Below, in pieces: positions 12,233 to 32,688 of a stretch of 64,000 nt of DNA. The stretch is taken from contig NC_044019.1 of assembly GCF_900496995.4 (NCBI RefSeq), positions 806,001-870,000 on the forward strand, in the 5' to 3' direction. Positions within the stretch are counted from its first letter, which is position 1, and each line of letters starts with the position of its first letter. The position numbers and the translations under genes are program-made. Source of the DNA: Aquila chrysaetos chrysaetos. Taxonomy: Eukaryota > Chordata > Aves > Accipitriformes > Accipitridae. A model generated the notes under the pieces. That model saw only the letters and a program-made list of their open reading frames with translations, was not told where the DNA came from and searched no databases.

Positions 12233-13523
12233 CAGATGAGGAGGAAATTGGGGGGGCGGGGTGCAAGGGAGAGAAATTCTTTGCAGTTGAACCTGCATTG
12301 GGATGTAAAGTGTTGGAGCATCGCAGCACTGATGCCTCTTATTGCCTTAAAGTCCTTTTTCTGTTGCTGGTCTGTTCTTGTAGTTTATTTTGGGGGACTT
12401 CACTGATCATTCATCTTTCACAGTTCTGCATATCAGGAAATACAGCTTTTTTTTTTCTTTTTTACCCCCTGACAAGCGAAAGAGCACCTGGATGTGAAAG
12501 CTCTGATGCTGGAAATATTCAACATTGACTGTCCTAGGAAACAATGTAAAACATAGCTGGCATATTTTAAATTATTTTTATTAACTGTTTTGTCATTAGC
12601 CCTTTGAAAATGCTACTTAACTGAAATATTAGCTAGAAAGTAACCCGATGCATTTTGTAACACGTCTTGTTTGGTAGAGTTTGCCAAATTCCTTTGCCTG
12701 TTACGAGGTCTAGATGGGAAAATTTACCTGGCTCGCCACTAAAAAGGCAGAAATGTTGCAAAGCCCCTCTTGTATTTGTATGTTTGGGGTTGTCAGTTTG
12801 CCTTGTGATGACTTTCAGGGAGGGGCATTTCACTGGAATAGGCTACCTGAAAATTACAAGGTAATTTGACACAGAAGTTAAACGCTTCCTGGGATTTTAG
12901 GTGACAATACTGTGATTTGGGGTGAGGTCTAGGTCAGCGTCTGCCCAGTACCTGTTTCAAACAAACCATGCTGAAACTGTTACTGGATGTGGAGTGTCCA
13001 GCTCTAAAGCTGGGGCCTTTATTTCTGATACCACCCCTGCCCCATGAATAACTCCTCTTTGTTTTTGTTTGTATTACACATAAGTACCTTTTATGTGGTG
13101 ACATGTTTTAACCAGTTTGCACTATTTACGTTTTCTTTTTATAAAAAGTTACGCAAATCACTTGTTTAAAATAGTCCTTTCCCCTGTAGAAGAAAACAAC
13201 CCTTTAGGAAGAGAAAAAACCAATTCCACTCACTGAAAGCGCTTGCATATTTTTGGATGTCTTTTCCCTGTTGCTTTATGGTATAAGAAATGTGCATTTT
13301 CCACACTGTTTACTAATTTGCCTGGGTGTTTGTTCTGTGGTCACAAGCTATTCATACCTGCTGTGTATATACATTGTGTATACAAGTGTTGCAGATTGTA
13401 TACACAGGCTAGAACATTTATGGTGTAAATACGGGGCATTGATGTAGGTTTTCAAACAGAGGGTAGAATGAGTTTTGACTAGGAGGATGTCCTTTATATA
13501 TACTCCCGGGGTTTTTAAATAAA
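12233..13523 (+). other. SNIP1 3' untranslated region with AATAAA at 13518-13523
   Basis: About 1.3 kb of AT-rich, non-coding sequence follows the SNIP1 stop codon. It ends at a canonical AATAAA (13518-13523), just before GC content rises into the MEAF6 promoter. No other gene is visible. The UTR extent is inferred from the hexamer. Confidence 0.6.
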
Positions 13524-13689
13524 GAATTTGTAAATTTAGCCCTAATCACTTGTAATATTTTTCTAGTGTTCCTTTTTTTCCTCTTTATGTTCCTTGAAAT
13601 AGATGAACCTTCAGTACTAATTTCTGTATTAAGGACACCAAACATGTTAAAAAAAAATTTAAAAATTGCACAATTGGTGTACTTGAGAG

Positions 13690-20973
<7,284 letters not shown>

Positions 20974-21755
20974 ACTCATCAGTGGTGATGCTTCCGGGAT
21001 TTAGGTCTACATGAATCCCCACTGAGAAAAATGCCAGTCGACTGAATGAGCACGATGGCAGCTCTCTGGCCAAGTGTCTGCACATGGGAGTGGCTCACTC
21101 TAAAGAACTTAGATGGGAGAAAATCTTGGACCATGTACTTGCATCATTTTTAAATCACCTGAGTTGCAGGAAGACTAAGGTGTAGTAGTAGTAGTAGTCC
21201 TGAGTTCCTGACTGTTCTGTGCTTCCACCTCAGTCAGGAACTTCCCCAAAATTGGCTGATCTTGCTGCCGCCACCCCTGTCATCTGCAAACCCATGGAGA
21301 GGTATTTCTTTTTCCACTGGAACTAGGGTATGATTCAGTATGTCCCATCTATGTTGTCAGACTTAGATTACTTTTGTTGCTGATAATTAGCATTGTAGTT
21401 TTGGTTTTGCTTTGGTTTTTTGTTGGTTTTGGTTTTGGTTTTTTTGTTGTTTTTTTTTTTAAACCAAAGTGTATAGTTAACAAATTGCCTTTGGGTTTCT
21501 TTGTTTTAATCCATGTAGAGTGGAAAGTTCTTCATTTTGTGGAACAGCTTATTTTGATTCTTACTCGAGCAGAGAAGAAGGTGGTTAAGCCTTTTCTCTA
21601 ACTTTAATTTTAAACACCATCCCCTAAAATTTACACAGTGCTTTTAGATGCAGGGAAGGCTGGAGCTCCAAAGCCATCTTGCTCTTTGCTATCTTTGAGG
21701 TTGGGTGGATTCTCTTTTTAATACAAACTTCTGTCATTTGTACATAAACAATAAA
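20974..21755 (+). other. MEAF6 3' untranslated region with AATAAA at 21750-21755
   Basis: Non-coding sequence follows the MEAF6 stop at 20971-20973. AATAAA at 21750-21755 is the first strong polyadenylation hexamer. The region includes a short (GTA)n run near 21183-21200 and a T/G tract at 21397-21460. Confidence 0.55.
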
Positions 21756-24177
21756 ATTACATGTTTGTCTCTCTTCTCATGTTTTGTTCAGTCCAAAATT
21801 TGACTCCTAGTGCCTTTTTATTCTCCATGTGCTTTTTTATTCTCCATCTGCTTTATGAGGACTTTGCTGGAATTCTTCTACTTCTGCATAGTAGCTCTTC
21901 CTTGTCTCGTGACCCTTCTTGTGCTTTCTTTCCTCTGGTAGACATAACATTGACTACTTGAAAGGATTGCCAGGCACTAATCTCCAGCTGCGTTCCAACT
22001 AATCCCGCTTCAAGGCAGGACTTGGATGTAAGTCAGTTCTTGCTGATACTGGCAGAATGCCCGCAGATAAGGAATGAGCAGTCTGGATTGCCACTGGTTG
22101 AGTACACAGAGAGATGAGTGTTAGGTGCTTTTCACAGTCGCCAGGTCAAGATATCAATGCTGATGTTGAAGTAAGCTTTGCTTTTCTCAAGGTGGTAAAT
22201 AGCTTTTGTTACCAGTGCTGTAATGTATTTGTGTCTTCTTAATGAGTGCTGTGGGAAAAGTTGTATCGCTCGCCTGACAGCGCGCCCAGTGCGTGCATGT
22301 GCACTTGTTACAGCTGAGTGTTCATTCCGTTCTGCTACACCTCTGCTTTCCTGGTGTCTTGGGTCTTTTTCAGCTCCCTCCAGGCAACCCAGTCAGTGCA
22401 GAGCGGTACCGAAGAGTGAAGGCAAATGTGTAGGGCAAAGTTCTCCCTTGTTCTGTTGTCTGGTTCAGGGATCAAGGCAGCTGTGTATTTGTTCACAGTG
22501 GGAGCTGGCTTATCCCGCAGTAGAGTGAGCAGCTGGCACTCTGCTGTCAGGGGCCGATGGCTGCTTATCTGCAGGGGGGTGTCGGGATGTAATGGCTTAA
22601 CGGGAGAGCAGCAAAGCTGTCCTACTTTTTTGTGTTTTAAGTTACAGAGGTTAAATACAGGGGGGGTGGAAGATCTAGGAAACAGCATAAATTCCTAAAA
22701 GGACTTGCTTTTCCATAGTTCTGGAGAAAAGAAGTCATAGCTGATGGTTTTTGATTACTTGGCCTTGGTACAAAAGCAGTTTTTCTCCCACTACTGCTGC
22801 TGTTCCAAAGCAAGGATTGCAAGAGCGCCTGAACTTCAGAGAGTAAAAAATCTTTGCTGCACCTCGTTGACCTCAAGGAAAGCTGCTGTACCTTTTAGGC
22901 CAGAACATTTACCTGCAGAGAAACAGCAAAGGGCTCGTGTAGCCTTGCTCGGAGGCCTGTGTGTACAGGCGTTTTTTGTGGCAAAGTGTCAATCAATCAG
23001 CTCCACTTTCCCTGTGATAGGCATTAGGGGTGCTGCAGGGACAAGGGGAAAAACGCAACCTTTCCTGCCTCCGGCAGTGTTTGTCACTAAAGGAAGGGGA
23101 CAGCCTGTTCTGATGAGCACAGTGTCTGATGGCAGCAGCCCTGGGGAGCCAGGACACTGATCAGGGCAGAAAGCTAAATGGCAAACGCTTGGTTCACAGT
23201 TGAAGGCACCCTGTTCTGCTGATACGCAGCTCTTCCCTCCCAGGTCCTGCTGATGGGCAGCAGCCCTTTGGCTGCCATGAGACAGGTGAGATTAAGAGGC
23301 CGTGGGGCTCTGCGCGGTCTGCCCCAGCTTGTCCCAGAACAAGCACTGATGGCTGAAGCTCTGCAGCAGCAGCTTCCCCGCGGTGTTACTGTGGGGCGGG
23401 GGGGAGGACGGTGGGGGGGGTCTCTGATCACTTTGGGGACATAAGCACCATCACCTACAAGAGTGTCATGAGATGGATGCTGGAGTCTGACTCTGGCAGT
23501 TGTGCCTAAAACTTCTATTTTATTTCTGAAGACTTCTGTTTTAATTCCTAAACAGCCTGAGTGACTAAAGATCCCCAGGATAGCCAGTGCCTGGCCTTGG
23601 ACACAGGAGTCAAAGTGCGCTGCACGGGCTTTTACCTGAATGCTAATGAAAGCTAGAAGTAGTAGTTAAAAATAAATCACAAGTCCTTTGCTTGTAGAAG
23701 ATGAATCTTGAGCAGAGCGAATGAGGGGTGGCAGAGCAGCAACCGTCCTTATGGCCACCAAAGGTAGAGCAGGAGAAACACTAATCCCCTGCGCAGCCTC
23801 GTCACCAAGAGGATTAGGCAGGATTTTATCGAGCCCAAGCAAGCGGCAAGCAGCAGCCGAGAGCTGACACCACGCAGGAGGGGCAGCAGCCACCTGGGCC
23901 ACGTCCAGTGGTGCATCGCCGGGTAAGGGGGCACAGCCAGGGGGGAGCGTGTCCCTGCTGAACACGTGTCCCACCTGCTGGGGTCTGGCCCATGAACGCT
24001 CACCCTCCCTTTTGCGAGCCTGGCACTCGGCGAGCCGGGCTGGACACCAGCATGTGCCGGTGCACCCCGCGGCTGCCACGCGTCCCTCCAGTGTGCGGAG
24101 CGTGGCGCGTGAGCGAGCCAGTGGCTCCCAGGGCCGTGGGCACATCACCGCTCCATCTCCTGGTCTGCAGGGTCCCC
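21756..24177. other. Intergenic, no gene recognised
   Basis: This is the gap between the MEAF6 3' end and the unnamed gene beginning at 24178. G+C rises steadily after about 23200. An 18-19-bp duplication (TTTTTATTCTCCAT units) lies at about 21815-21855. The overlapping open frames on both strands at 23666-24350 look like by-products of high G+C. The last few hundred bases may hold the promoter or 5' exon of the next gene: an acceptor-like CTGGTCTGCAG lies 8 bases before the ATG at 24178. Confidence 0.5.
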
Positions 24178-25887
24178 ATGGGCAGGCAGCGTGGCCCGCC
24201 GGTGCCGAGGTGGAGGCAGCTCCTGCGCGCCGGGTGCTGGCGGCTCCTCTCGCTCTCTGGGACGGTGCTCCGGGGGCTGCGGTGGCTCTGGAGGCTGGTG
24301 TGGGTGGGTACCACGAGGGGTCCCTTCCCCAGGGGCCTTCAAGCACTTGTGTCGGCTCTAAACGTGGCGCGTGCCCAGAACCAGGTGCCGGGGCGTGGGG
24401 TCAGGGGTCTGCCGGGGGTGTACCGCTCTGTACCCGTGGTGCCGGGGGCTGTGGTTCGGTGCGGCCGGGGCAGATGGGGGAGGAGGTCACCACGCCGTCC
24501 GACAGCGTGGCTGGAGGATCGGGACCCTCGTCCTCGGGAGTTGGCTTGAGGCACTGTATGGTTCTGCCCACCGAGAGTGCTGGGGACGTGGGGAACGTTG
24601 CTCCGGGCTCTGCCCTCCCTGGGGCAGGTTTGAGCCTGCCGCTCTCACCACGCGGCTGCCGTCCTCTTCCCCAGTACCTGCTGTTCTGCTACAAGAGCTG
24701 CTGGGACGGCGCCTTCCAGGTCACCGAGGAGGTAACTAACTCACTCCCCCAACGTGCCCCCACGCCACAGGGGCTGCGGAGATTTCTGACTCCCCCCGGG
24801 AGATGGCTGAGCCTGGTGACACGGTCCGTTGGGTGGCCCTGTGGCACCGGCGGGGCTGTAGGTCCCCAGGTCACGGCATGGCAGGGTTCCCCGGTCAGGG
24901 TCGGTGCCAGGGGCCAGCCGGGCTCGGCTGCCCGTGGATATGTCAGTCCCCGCTGTCCGTGGCGGCTTTCAGCTCGGCGTGGTGCTGCAGGCGAATCTGG
25001 AAAGTGGCAGCCAGGGGAGCGAGGAGGAGGAGGAGCAGGATGGGGGCTCCACTTCTGTGCTGGAGCCTGGGCAGGCAGGTGGGTCCCCGGCACGGCGGTG
25101 CGGGTGGGCGGGCGGGGGGTGTCCCTGGTGCGGAGGCCGGGGGGGGGGGGGGGTGTCGCAGGGCGCTGGCGGGAGCTGAGCTGTGGTGCCAGGGCAGTGG
25201 CAGAGCGGCGGCGGTGCGGTGACGCCAGCGAGGCCGTGCTGGAGAGGTTAGAGGCGCTGGAGGCCGACGTCCGCTTCCTCTGCACCGAGCTGGGCGCCGA
25301 GAAGCTGCTGTGGAGCAGCCGGTTCCTGGAGCTGCTGCGGGAACAGCAAGGCCTGCGCCAGCGGGTGAGTCCCCCATGGGGCCCCCAGGCCCCCCCCCCA
25401 GTCCCCTCTGGTACCCTGGACCCTCATGCCCCGTCCCAGCTGCAGGAGCGCCCGCGGCGGTGGGACAGCGGTGACAGCCCCAAGCTGCTGGGGGAAGCGG
25501 AGGACCAAAGTGCCAGTGGGAGCGAGGGAGAGAGCCTGGCAGGTAGCGGCTGGGGGCATTGGGGGGGATGGAGAGCCAGTGGTCAGGGAGGGGGGCCCTG
25601 CCACCTGCAGCCAGAGCTGGGGATGGGGCAACATGTTGAGCTCTGCCACTGGGCAGCACTGGGAGGTACCTGGGAGGACAGGGTGCCAGGGAAGGCTCCC
25701 AGTCCTCTGTACCAGTTGCCAGCAGGAGCCCGGCTGGGCGCTCCTGCACTCAGCAGAGCTCCGGCCATCACTTCCCCTCTCGCCCTTTTGTTCTGTTTAA
25801 GCACGCCAGTGGATGGAGCCACGCTGGCAGCCAGCCCCATGCCCAGGCAGTCTTTTGGGGCCAGCAGCTTCACGACAAGCAGAAAAC
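24178..25887 (+). CDS. Unrecognised small coiled-coil protein gene, six predicted exons
   Basis: I do not recognise this gene. Six open segments join in one frame through GT-AG borders: 24178-24303 (or 24297), 24675-24731, 24973-25078, 25162-25364, 25440-25542 and 25802-25887. The joined frame is 227 residues, still open at the end. Residues 12-55 are rich in Trp/Leu/Arg (LRGLRWLWRLVW, then YLLFCYKSCWDGAF) and could be an amphipathic or poor membrane segment. Residues 74-84 are acidic (GSEEEEEQDGG). Residues 118-168 form a coiled coil with regular Leu spacing (ERLEALEADVRFLCTEL, then RFLELLREQQGLRQR). A Ser/Glu-rich stretch follows. The 3' end is unclear: exon 7 may start at 26084, or the frame may read through to a stop at 26206-26208. 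Small single-pass coiled-coil proteins such as CCDC107 have a vaguely similar layout, but I cannot show homology. Strong points are five matching intron phases. Weak points are the extreme G+C and one poor acceptor. Confidence 0.5.
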
Positions 25888-28800
25888 GTAAGCGAAGGTG
25901 TAAGCGGGGTGTTGGTGAGACGGGAAGGAGCCACATCTCCCTCCCTGCCCAGGCACTGCAGGACACAGGCCAGGACGGCGGAGTCCTGGTTGTGTTCCCA
26001 TGTCCTTGTATGTGCCTCCATCCTTCAGTGCCAGCCAGGCCCTGCCCCGTCCTGCCCCATCCTGCCCAGCCCTGCCTGTTCAGCAGAACTGCAGCCAGTT
26101 CCCAGAAGCAGGAACCAGCCGGGAGGCAGCTCAGGGCAAGCCGCTGTCTCCTGGGCTGCCCAGGGCAGGTCACAGTCACCCCTTGCCCGGGGCCACCCCT
26201 GGGACTGACTGTGCCCTGGGCGGGTTGTCTCTGGTGGAGTCCAGCAAGGAGCATCTTCCTGACCTGCCGCAACTTGTTGGGAGCTTCCAGGAACGAGGAG
26301 TAAGGTCACCGCCAGCTCCGTCACCTTGCACAAGCTGGCGACACCATGGCCACGGATGGATTGCAAAACTCAAGCGCTGCCCCGTTTACTTCCTCCTTGG
26401 CCAGTTGAGCCCCTCTGTCAGCTGCTCCGCATGCATTGCAACTCTCGGCCGGCTCCTTGTGTCAGCTCTCAGCGGCCGGGCGGGGAGGGGGAACCCTCTC
26501 TCTGGGGGGGGGCTGAGGGGCCCTCGTCCCCAGAGAATGGCTCAGCCGGGGATGCTGTGCCGCAGGAGTGCCAGCCCCGAGTGGAGCAGGCTCTGAGCTG
26601 CACGGGCCACGTCTGAGCAAACATGCCTCTGCCCCTCCAAAGCGCTGTGTTGGGTCCGTCAGCCCCCAGCCCAGCAAAGGCAGAGGAAGCAGCTGGGGGC
26701 GGGGGGGACTGGAGGAGGGTGCTGAACCTCCCACCCCCAGGAGAGCGGACCGAGCAGGGCCACAGGCCGTCCAAATGCGACAGGATCAGCCTTGGGCTCC
26801 CATGCAAGACCTGCGGGTGAAGGGCCACCCTGTGCCCAAGCCCTGGTCCAGCATCAGGGGGCTGCGTGGTGGCTCCCACCCTGCCACAGGCTCCCCCCGC
26901 CACTGCCAGCCACTGCTCTGCTGCTGTAAAATACAGGCGGCCACTTTCCACTTGGCTGTGTGTGCTTGGTCTTTCCGCTGCACGGGCTGGGACAGCTGCA
27001 CCACTGCTGCTCTGCAAAGACCCCGGTCCTGCAGCTCTTTGGGGAGAGGGTGCGAAGACGAGCTCTTGCTGAGGCAGATTGGGGACCGGTCCCCACCCCA
27101 TGGCAGCTGGGGCACGGAACGGTGTGTACCGCAGCGGTGATTCAGTCAGGGAAGCGTGCATTGCAAACGTGAGCCGTGCTGCTGAAGGGAGCATGTGGCA
27201 GCAGCACTTCCCGCCTGGGAGATAATCCTGCCTTGCGAGAAGGCTATGCAAACCAGCCGCTCCTTGCCCAGAGATGGGCAAACGCTTTTCATCGCTGTTC
27301 CCACTGCTTAAAACACATCTCGCCAGCCCTGTGTGTGCAGCCCTTCCCTGCAGGCCCTGGCACTGCACTGTCTGCCACCATCAGCTGCCTGCACCTGGGC
27401 AGCAGTGACCCCGCAAGTGCCAGGTGAAGGGGGAACGAAGGACTCGTTGGCAACTGGCTTATGGCAAAGGCTGCAGCTGCCCCTGAGAGAAGGCAGCCAC
27501 TAATTCAGGGGCATCTGCCCTCTGGCACAGGCAGTAGAAGGCTCCTGCCATCACTGCCCGCGAGACCCACAGGCGCAGCTCTCCGGGAGCCCGGCGATGC
27601 CACTGCACACCTACACCAAGACTTGGCCCGTGCATTAGGCAGGGAACAAAGCGCTGAACAAATCTGTGTCCAGGACTGCTGTGCCCTCCCCAAGCAGGGC
27701 AGCTGCCCTGATCCACCACACAGGCAGGCGTCTTCCTCTGGGACAGGCCAGAGGAAACTCCAGTTTCTCCTGCCTTCTCTCCAGCTGGTGCTGGTTTTCA
27801 CTTGGGGCAAGTGCAAAGAGCCCCCCATGGCACACAGCTGAGGGTCTGCTAGTGACCCTGCTCCTCACAGTCCTGCAGCCCTGAGAACTGACCTCCAGGC
27901 CTAAGGCTTTTTTTTTTTTTTTTTTTTAACTTTCATTCTGGTTTTGTTGCCAGCACCAGGTAGACTTGTCTGATGCTGCTTGGGAATTAACCCCGCAACA
28001 CTGTGGAATGGCTGCCATTAACCTCATCCTGCTGCCATCCCCAGAGCCCTGGAGAGCACATGGAAACCATCTCCACAGCCCCAACTGCAGCCTCTGCACC
28101 CACCCCACAGGGCTGGCTGGGTGCAGGGACTGGGGACAGGCTCCTACAGTGAGCAGGGATCGTTCCTCCCAACATGCCCATGCAACACCCCACATCAGGG
28201 AACTGATGCAATGCAAATAACAGCAGCCTGACTCATCCTGCACCAACCTGGCTCCTGCACGGTGTTTGAGGTGGGACAGCCCCACGCTTCATAGAAATAC
28301 CAAAATAAATCAGGTCCTGCAAATGAGCCACTCCTGGGTCCCTGCTGCAGCAAAACCCCAGCTCCAAACTGACCATCCCCTCTCCTGCAGAATCACAGCA
28401 GCATCCACGCAGAGAGACCTCAGGAGCACCAGTGATGCCAGGCAGCAGCTTTGCAGCGAAGTGACAAGGTCCCGGCCCTGCTGCAGCCGCAGCTCAGCTC
28501 TCCTGAAGCAATCCACAGGGCTGTGCTGGAAATCCCCTGACAGCAGCTCAGCCACTCTGCCCTGGACAGGGTTTAGGAGGTGGAGGGTGAAATAAAGCAG
28601 CATTAGCTACGTTCACCGGCTCTTCCTCCCCACTGGAGCAGCCCCCCCCGTGGGTGGGCAGCCCCCGCTGCAGCACTCTCACCACGCTGCCTCTGTGTGA
28701 GGCAACAGCTGCCCCACAGGCTGAGGAAACCTTTCCCCTGGGCCAACACGCCATGCAAATCCTCCTGACCTATTGCTCAACCAGATGCTGTATTTACTCC

Positions 28801-31800
28801 AAAACATTTGTGCAACGCAGGCCTTCAGGGGCGCGGGGGAGGCACTGCGAGCCACGGGGAAGTTTGGGGCTGCTTCTCACTCGTGGCCTGTGGCTGTGCC
28901 AGGAGGGCTGAGCTGGGAGCCGCTCCCCCCAGTCGCTGCAGCAAGGGGTTTAGCTTTGCTCGGGGCCACCTGCTCAAGGGGAAGCTGAGACAGCAAGAAA
29001 GCACTTCTGCTGCCCTCGTGCAACTCCTTAAGGGAAGACTTTCCATGGGCAAACCCTGGCCTGAGGGAGCGCAGGGGCATTCAGAGCCTAAACCCCAAGG
29101 CACTGAGGAAGGCTGGTGACAGGTGAACTGAAAAATGCATGGCTGGAGGGTGAGCACTGACAGGTACCTGCACAGGCAGCACTCCGCCATCCCCAGCATA
29201 CCACCAGCCTCCCTGCCCCTGCCTGCTTTCCTGCCCTCTGGTAGGACCCAGACCCTCTCTAGCTGTTGCACCTTTCTGTCCGCTTTGGTGCAACGTTTAC
29301 TCTGTTGAGTTACTCACTTTCTGCATTTCTGTCTTACAGCAAGACTGTACCCCAAACTGCCTCAGATACGCAGTGCGGAGCTGCTGCTGTGCTCAGGACA
29401 CCTCTCCCTACCTGCAGGGAGAGAAAGAGCCCTGCAGCCTCAGAGTTGGGCGAAAACAGAGATTTGATGCTGAACCTGCTTGCTTGTAAGGTGGCCTGCC
29501 CCGGACAGGTGGTATCGCCGCAGCCCCCACGTAACCCCACACGTGTGTATGCTTCTATTACACAGCAGCCCCTTTCCCACGGCCCGTACAGGAGCCGTGG
29601 GTCAGATTCCTGCCTCTGGAAATGCCTTAAAATGTTAAGAGTTGAGCTAGCCACATCCTGGAAATCCCCCGATGGGAGGGAACCAGATGGGTTCAAACAA
29701 AAGTTCAGCAAGCAAGAAGGGCACAAGGCAGCTGGTGCAGGGGAGGGGTGAGCAAACCCTGGAGAACAGGCTGCGGCCCCGCAGACATTGGGTGCCCGAC
29801 CCCTCTGGGCTGGGAGCAGGGGGCTGCGTCCACCGCCCAGGGCCCTTCCTGGATCACCAGCCAGCACAGGGGAAGGAGAGACAAGAATCCAGCAGTCTCT
29901 ACCCTGACCTCTGCCACAGCACAGCTTCCCATTTCTTCCTTCCCTCTTTTGAGTATTGATTTTAAAAAAAAACAACAAAAAACCACAAAGTCAAGATATC
30001 CTGCAGCACTGACTTCTGAAGGCAGGCTCTTCCCCTGCCTGTTCACCCTTTCATTGTGCAGTGGGAGCAAAGCCATTCCTTTGAGGATATTTAATTACCT
30101 TTGCCATCTATTTCTAGCATAACTGGGAAGGCAAAGAGGAGACTGTTCTTCTCTACCCCCAAAACACACCAGTGGACCCCTCATTCCTCTTCACAAGCAC
30201 CTTCACTCAGCCTCCTCACCTTCACATCAGAGTTTTTCCTACCCCAACCCACCCTCCTTGGTTCCCTTTACCCTGCCTTGTGCTTTTGGGGAGGATGCAG
30301 CCACAGCAATCTCCTCATGCTGAGAGCAGGCACCTGGCTCAAGCAGGAAGCAACACAGATGACAAGTGAGAATGACTTGACCACTGCCAGAGGGTGAAGG
30401 ATAGCACGCTTGATTTGGAAGGAAAGAGCTAGCAATGGCTGGGCTCACCAGACTTGTTTTGCAGAACTCACAGCCGTTCAGCCAGCTCCCATTGGCCCCA
30501 CTGTCCAACAGAAACAGCCTTGGGTCATCTTAGCAATTCCCCTTCTCTTTCCCATTGTTATGCCCCGACTCTTTCCAGGTGCCTTCTGCACCCCGTTCTC
30601 CAGCTCAGCCTGGGAGCTGCCCCTTTCGAAGAGAACAGCAGCCATTCCTCACCCTGACAGGGTAGGAAAAGCTGCTCAGAGAGGAGCGAGCCTCCTGCGG
30701 GGCTCAGCACAAGGCTTTACCAACTGCACAAGGCCAACAGGATGAAGGCAGGGCAACCCCGCTGAAGTACAGGAAACTTTCAACAGAGTGTCTGTGTGTG
30801 ACCTCCTTAAACTTCAGTAGATCAGTAAGCTGACAAGAAGATCTAACCTATTTTAAATGGATAAGAAACACAATGCAAATGCAGAGCAGTCATGACAGGT
30901 CCTCCCCGCCGATGCACCCCAAGGAAGTGGTAAGCCACAGGATGTGTCTTGAAAATTCCACAATAACAGCACAGCGAGAGCCTGCCCAAGCACAGCAGCC
31001 CGCCATGTGCAGGTAGGCAGCTCCTCTGACTCAGTGCAGACAACTGTGTGGGGCAAAAAACCAGGCAGCCACGACAGTTCTGGTCAGTATTCCCCACGCT
31101 TCCTGAGCTCCCGGGCACCGCAGTGAACCGGCCCACCGGGATGCATGGCACACAAGAAAGCGGTACTTACACTCAAACAGACAGGATGCTCCAGGGGCAG
31201 GAGGCGCAGGGTCACTCAAGCAGAAGCCTTGCATGAGAGAATGAGAGAATTCAGAGAAACAGTGGCTGGATTTTGGCTGGGTTTTCTGGGTGGCCTAGCA
31301 GCACACACAGCAGCAGTTTGTGGGAATAATTTTGACCAGATTTGTATTAGCAACTGACCCTCCCAGATTGCTTCGTGTGCCACCAGGACTGTCACTGCAA
31401 TAGAAGAGGGCCATTAACATCATAACCAAACTAAGTCACCACCAGGTCTTCCTTTTCTGGTTATGGTAAATGAACCTCTATGCTTCTGCACAGATTCCTT
31501 TAGTTGTGTCGGTCCAGCTTTGATAGAAATAAAAATAAGCATTCCCCCCACACCTACACATCCTGCAAAACTAAAATTAGCTATTAAGGTATTTTACAGG
31601 AAGACCGGCCTTAAAATCCTGCAGCATTTTTCAACTACAGACCCCACTACAAACAGCAGAAAAGTCTTCACCTGGTTAAAAGGTCTGATCCAAATCTATG
31701 ACACATCACTTAATCCCCTCCCCACCAAGACCCCAGCCATCATACAGGTACAGAGCCACATGAGCTTACTGTCACTTCAGATGACATCCTCCAGAGGGTT

Positions 31801-32688
31801 CCTCTCCCACAGCCAATAAATGACCTTTCAGACTGTGAGGCTCCAGATTTGCTTTTTGAAACAAAGGACTATCTCTGGGAACACCTGCCTCCCTTGTTTT
31901 TGATTAACTAGAAATAGTCATTGCCCTGTATTAAATCAGGAGCACAAATTTGAATAAAGACTATAAAGTTATTTAGCAAGTCAGATAGGAACATGCGGTA
32001 CTGCAGTATAGCAGGTGGGAGGGGAAGATTCTTACACAGAAATGTGAGCACTGATATTCTACTGCATTTCCCTCCCAGTTCATAACAAAGCTTTAGAGCA
32101 AAGTCTTGACATGTTAGAGTTCACATATTATCATATGATCATGCTTGACATCTGACACAGATGTGCTATACAACTGGCTAAAATACATATTTATTTCCAG
32201 ACTGTACTGTGGAGCTGCCCATTAAAACTGAAGCACAGCCCACGCTGTTTATTCCAAAATTGTTTGAGTGTACTATTCTTTAGCACCCGAGACATCCAGC
32301 ACCATTGTGGTTCTCATACTGCAGTTAGAACCACATGCCAGCACACCACTGCCTCACTGCACCTCGACTGCCAGTGCATCCCCTATGCAGTGAGCTAACC
32401 TCAGTAATGCCAAATAAACAGTAAACACTGGACATGCTATTATCTGCTACAGCAATTTGAAGTGATTTTTTTTTTTTTTTTTGACCTGTCACACTGCATC
32501 AATTCACAAGCCTGTCAATATCCAGCCATCAGGCTGTTGCTGCCACTAGACTGTGTATGAAGATCTAAGATTGTCAGAGGAACCCCAGGGAGGAAGGATA
32601 ATTCCTCTGACTTTCCTGGAAAGCCAGCCAAAATGTTGAATGGTCTTCCAAAAAGCCACCAGAGACCAAATAACTCAACTCAGCAGTT
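25888..32688. other. Intergenic region between the unnamed gene and ZC3H12A
   Basis: The first 700 bp may contain the 3' end of the unnamed gene. A short CCTGCCCCRT repeat (about 26038-26080) precedes a good acceptor at 26081-26083. Beyond that I see no convincing gene: open frames of 100-300 codons occur on both strands but have no familiar motif and reflect the G+C. Simple tracts are T20 at 27908-27927, A/C at 29963-29988 and T17 at 32466-32482. AATAAA hexamers near 28299 and 28590 could end the unnamed gene's transcript. Confidence 0.5.

Noticed and set aside
23666-24346. Minus-strand open frame of 226 codons overlapping the unnamed gene's first exon
   Set aside because: No matching splice series continues it on the minus strand, and its composition follows local G+C.
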